From NCBI RefSeq assembly GCF_001556045.1, contig NZ_LSIC01000115.1, positions 1-62,620 on the forward strand: 62,620 nucleotides of DNA. Direction: 5' to 3'. Below are positions 59,932 through 62,620 of this stretch, piece after piece (positions within the stretch are counted from its first letter, which is position 1; every line of letters begins with the position of its first letter). The translations under genes and the position numbers were made by a program. Under the pieces are notes generated by a model, which worked only from the letters and a program-made list of their open reading frames with translations, had not been told where the DNA came from and ran no database searches. Origin of the DNA: Bradyrhizobium sp. CCH5-F6 (GTDB taxonomy: Bacteria > Pseudomonadota > Alphaproteobacteria > Rhizobiales > Xanthobacteraceae).

Positions 59932-60474
59932 ATGACTGCCGTCGTTCAAAAGACAGTGCTGACGGGGTGCCTCGCGCCCATCGACAAGAATGGACTCGAG
60001 CAGCTGATCGCCAACGGCAAGGCGAATCCGAAGGTCATCAAGACCTTGAAGTGCAAGACGGTCGCGGAAGGTAAATTCCGCCACGCCAACTACATCCGCA
60101 ACCTGCCGCCCTACATCGTCGACGAGCCGCCGGGGCTGCTGGGCGACGACACCGCGCCCAATCCGTCCGAAGCCTCGCTTGCGGCGCTCGGCTCCTGCCT
60201 CGCGGTCGGCCTGCACGCCAATGCGGTGCACCGCGGCTGGATCGTCAACAAGCTCGAGCTGGAGCTCGAAGGCGATCTCAACATCACTGCGGTCTGGGGC
60301 ACGGGCGACACTTCCGACAAGCCGGTCGGCTTCACCGACGTCCGCGTCAAGGTCGACATGGAATGCGAGGGCATCTCGCAGGACGAGATCAACGCGCTGG
60401 TCGCCCATGTGAAGAAATGGTCGCCGGTCGCCAACACCTTCACCCGGCCGGTCAATCTCGAGGTCGGCATCTAG
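59932..60474 (+). CDS. OsmC-family protein lacking the second catalytic cysteine
   Basis: This 180-aa protein has the OsmC/Ohr fold: NPSEASLAALGSCLAVGLHANAVHRGW with the peroxidatic-type C89, then LELELEGDLNITAVWG. The usual second Cys-Pro (in CPV.NT) is replaced: the segment reads KKWSPVANTFTRP with S164. Another cysteine, C41 (TLKCKTV), lies elsewhere. A canonical Ohr mechanism is therefore unlikely. The ATG at 59932 has GGGAGAAG upstream. It heads a three-gene operon that diverges from the TetR gene. Confidence 0.9.
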   Translation: MTAVVQKTVLTGCLAPIDKNGLEQLIANGKANPKVIKTLKCKTVAEGKFRHANYIRNLPPYIVDEPPGLLGDDTAPNPSEASLAALGSCLAVGLHANAVHRGWIVNKLELELEGDLNITAVWGTGDTSDKPVGFTDVRVKVDMECEGISQDEINALVAHVKKWSPVANTFTRPVNLEVGI

Positions 60475-60509
60475 CAAACGGCAAACAGGACAAGGTGCGG
60501 GAGACGATC

Positions 60510-61637
60510 ATGGGTTCACTGGCTTTATCGCGGGCCGAAGTTATGGATCAGCCCGCACCGTCCATTGCGGGCGAGGTGGCGCGGATCGCGCGCGAGCAGC
60601 TCGCGCCGCTCGCCGTAGGGATCGACGACGGTACGGTCTATCCGGCCGAGGTGCTGCGCAAGTTCGGCGCGGTCGGGGCGTGGGGCAGTCACGTGCCTCA
60701 CGAAGGCCCCGCCGATCTGCGCTGCGCGATCCAGGCGATGTCGGCGATCGGCGAGGTCTGTGGAGCCACGGCCTTCATGGCCTGGTGCCAGAACACGCTG
60801 GTCTGGTATGCGGCGAACTCGACGAACATGAAGCTCGCCAGACGCTTCGGCGATGCCTTCTCGACGGGGCGCGTGCTCGGCGGCACCGGACTCTCCAACC
60901 CCATGAAGAGCTTCTTCGGCATCGAGAAATTGAAGCTGAAGGGGCGCAAGGTCGAGGGCGGCTATATCGTGCGCGGCGCGCTGCCCTGGGTCTCCAATCT
61001 CGGTCCCGACCATTATTTCGGCACCATCTTCGAGCGTGAGGACGATCAGGCAGGTGGCGAGCCCGGCACGGTGATGTTCCTGGCCGACTGCTCGGACCCC
61101 GCGATCACGCTGACGCCTTGCAAGCCGTTCCTCGCCATGGACGGCACCGGCACTTACGGGGTGCAGTTCCGCGACGTGTTCGTGCCGGACGAGCTGATCC
61201 TCGCCGATCCCGCCGCGCCCTTCGTCAAGAAGATTCGCGCCGGCTTCATCCTGCTCCAGGCCGGCATGGCGCTCGGCCTGATCAAGGATTGCATCAACAT
61301 CATGGACGAGGTGGACAGTCCCCTCGGGCACATCAACCGCTATCTGCCGCAGCAGCCGGTGCATTTCCGCGATCTCGCCGCCGAGCTCGAGGCCGAGACC
61401 ATGGCGCTGGCGCGCGATCCCTACAACGAGGAGGAAACCTACTGGCGCAAGGTGATCGCGCTGCGGCTTCGCGCCGGCGAGGCCAGCGTCGCGGCGGCGC
61501 ATGCGGGGATGCTGCATTGTGGCGCGCGCGGCTACCTGAAGAGCCACCGCGCGCAGCGGCGCATGCGCGAGGCCTATTTCGTCGCGATCGTCACGCCTGC
61601 CACCAAGCAGCTGCGCAAGATGCTCGCCGAGTCCTGA
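60510..61637 (+). CDS. acyl-CoA dehydrogenase-like flavoprotein
   Basis: The 375-aa protein has the three-domain acyl-CoA dehydrogenase fold. The N-terminal helical part is AGEVARIAREQLAPLAVGIDDG; the middle beta domain runs VLGGTGLSNPMKSFFGIEKLKLKGRKVEGGY (about residues 122-152, in pieces) to the FVPDELILAD loop; the C-terminal helices include AGEASVAAAHAGMLHCGARGYL. The group includes DszC/SfnB-like flavin monooxygenases that attack organosulfur compounds, which fits the sulfurtransferase after it. ATG at 60510 follows GGGAGA. Oxidase versus monooxygenase cannot be told. Confidence 0.85.
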   Translation: MGSLALSRAEVMDQPAPSIAGEVARIAREQLAPLAVGIDDGTVYPAEVLRKFGAVGAWGSHVPHEGPADLRCAIQAMSAIGEVCGATAFMAWCQNTLVWYAANSTNMKLARRFGDAFSTGRVLGGTGLSNPMKSFFGIEKLKLKGRKVEGGYIVRGALPWVSNLGPDHYFGTIFEREDDQAGGEPGTVMFLADCSDPAITLTPCKPFLAMDGTGTYGVQFRDVFVPDELILADPAAPFVKKIRAGFILLQAGMALGLIKDCINIMDEVDSPLGHINRYLPQQPVHFRDLAAELEAETMALARDPYNEEETYWRKVIALRLRAGEASVAAAHAGMLHCGARGYLKSHRAQRRMREAYFVAIVTPATKQLRKMLAES

Positions 61638-61689
61638 TCTTCACGAGTCCACCCCCGAAGACCACCTAACCTCAACGGAGAGGCTGCCC

Positions 61690-62568
61690 ATGACGGACGT
61701 TCTGATCTCTGCCAGCGAACTTGCCGATCTCTTGAAGACCGAGCCGTGTGTCGTGATCGACACCCGAAATCCCGACGCCTACGGCGCCGGGCACCTGCCC
61801 AACGCCGTGAACGTGCACGACATCTTCACCTTCCTTGCGACCTCGACGCCCGAGGGCATCAGCGAGTTGAAGAGCAAATTCGCCGACGCCTTCGGCGCGG
61901 CCGGCCTCTCCGGCAAGGAAACGGCCGTGGTCTACGAGCAGTCGATGAATTCCGGCTTCGGCCAGTCCTGCCGCGGCTATTATCTGCTCACCATGCTCGG
62001 CTATCCCAAGGTGAAGGTGCTGCACGGCGGCTTCGACGCCTGGGCAGCCGCGGGCTTGCCGGTGACCAAGGACGTCCCGACCCCGGTGAAGGCCGCGTTC
62101 CCGATCGTGCCTGAAGCAGGCGAGATCCTGATCGATGCGAAGACCATGCTCGCCGCCGTCGGCAAGCCCGGCATCGCGATCCTCGACGTGCGCGACGTCG
62201 ACGAGTGGATCGGCGACAGCTCTTCCCCCTACGGGAAGGATTTCTGCCCGCGCAAGGGCCGCATTCCCGGCGCCGTGTGGCTGGAATGGTACCGGATGAT
62301 GAAGCCGACCGCCGAGGGGCCGCGCTTCAAGTCCAAGGACGAGATCCTGGCCGAGTGCGCCACCGTCGGCATCTCGCCGAGCACACCGGTGTACCTGTAT
62401 TGCTTCAAGGGCGCGCGCGCCTCGAACACCTTCCTCGCGCTCAAGAATGCCGGCGTGAAGGACGTGCGGATGTATTTCGGCTCCTGGAACGAATGGTCGC
62501 GCGATCCGTCGCTGCCGATCGAGCAGGGATTGCCGGTCGCAACAGGCGTGACGACCAAGGCGGCGTGA
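61690..62568 (+). CDS. tandem-rhodanese sulfurtransferase
   Basis: This 292-aa protein has two rhodanese domains. The first (residues about 5-130) has VVIDTRNPDAYGAGHLPNAVNV but at its active loop reads VYEQSMNSG, so it is inactive. The second (about 150-285) has VLDVRDVDEWIG and the active loop CFKGARASN with C238. Thiosulfate or 3-mercaptopyruvate sulfurtransferase activity is expected; the loop differs from the CGSGVTA-like mercaptopyruvate form. There is no signal peptide. It starts 52 bp after the flavoprotein and is the last gene before a palindromic repeat. Confidence 0.93.
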   Translation: MTDVLISASELADLLKTEPCVVIDTRNPDAYGAGHLPNAVNVHDIFTFLATSTPEGISELKSKFADAFGAAGLSGKETAVVYEQSMNSGFGQSCRGYYLLTMLGYPKVKVLHGGFDAWAAAGLPVTKDVPTPVKAAFPIVPEAGEILIDAKTMLAAVGKPGIAILDVRDVDEWIGDSSSPYGKDFCPRKGRIPGAVWLEWYRMMKPTAEGPRFKSKDEILAECATVGISPSTPVYLYCFKGARASNTFLALKNAGVKDVRMYFGSWNEWSRDPSLPIEQGLPVATGVTTKAA

Positions 62569-62575
62569 GCGCACG

Positions 62576-62620
62576 CCTCGTCCTTCGAGACGACCGCTTC
62601 GCGGTCTCCTCAGGATGAGG
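62576..62620. repeat. palindromic repeat, CCTCGTCCTTCGAGAC family
   Basis: CCTCGTCC at 62577-62584 and GGATGAGG at 62613-62620 are inverted ends of a short palindrome that fills the end of the window, with ACCGCTTCGCGGT in the middle. It lies just after the sulfurtransferase stop and may end the operon. Confidence 0.6.

Overview
The window looks like a chromosomal segment of a Bradyrhizobium-type alphaproteobacterium (Bradyrhizobiaceae). The evidence is the very high GC content, the RecA N-terminus, a TTAA-N7-TTAA CtrA site, a GAAC-N7-GAAC LexA box, an Irr-type TTAGAA/TCTAA site, and many short palindromic repeats of kinds I associate with Bradyrhizobium. No database was consulted. I see no tRNA, rRNA, CRISPR array, prophage or insertion sequence.

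Layout. 0-8.3 kb: flagellar rod and export genes (partial fliO diverging from flgB-flgC-fliE-fliQ-fliR-flhB) followed by the cell-cycle hybrid kinase CckA and a Tim44-like exported membrane protein. 8.5-14 kb: a glutathione transferase, small exported proteins, a ParE-type toxin-antitoxin pair, class I fumarase with a likely Irr box, and an SH3-like exported protein. 14-18 kb: a TetR regulator, a carotenoid cleavage oxygenase and three small membrane proteins, with four copies of one 21-bp palindrome in the promoter regions. 18-25.8 kb: a lysine-rich H1-like protein and a SET-domain methyltransferase, an XRE/MmyB regulator diverging from small genes, a DsbA/FrnE-like protein, a GNAT/BioF2-like protein and two divergent transglutaminases.

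25.8-34.4 kb is a sulfide or persulfide response island. Sulfide:quinone oxidoreductase, thioredoxin 2, a DUF2892 membrane protein and a CcoG/FixG-like ferredoxin are transcribed leftward. An ArsR/BigR-like repressor, an RND efflux pair and an AhpD-like protein are transcribed rightward. The two directions share one symmetric overlapping promoter. 34.4-42 kb holds many small exported or lipoprotein genes, including two paralogues with a DPWGG motif, plus a membrane-anchored PQQ dehydrogenase, a PilZ protein, an HdeA-like protein and a PaaI-type thioesterase.

42-55.5 kb is mostly housekeeping: recA with its SOS box, gcvT-gcvH-gcvP behind a tandem glycine riboswitch, alaS, an MloK1-like cyclic-nucleotide-gated K+ channel, a DUF3303 pseudogene, a DUF3455 protein and icd. 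55.9-62.6 kb: a TrmJ rRNA/tRNA methyltransferase fused to a DUF559 domain, a secreted amidohydrolase, and a TetR-controlled operon of an OsmC protein lacking its second cysteine, an acyl-CoA-dehydrogenase-like flavoprotein and a tandem-rhodanese sulfurtransferase.
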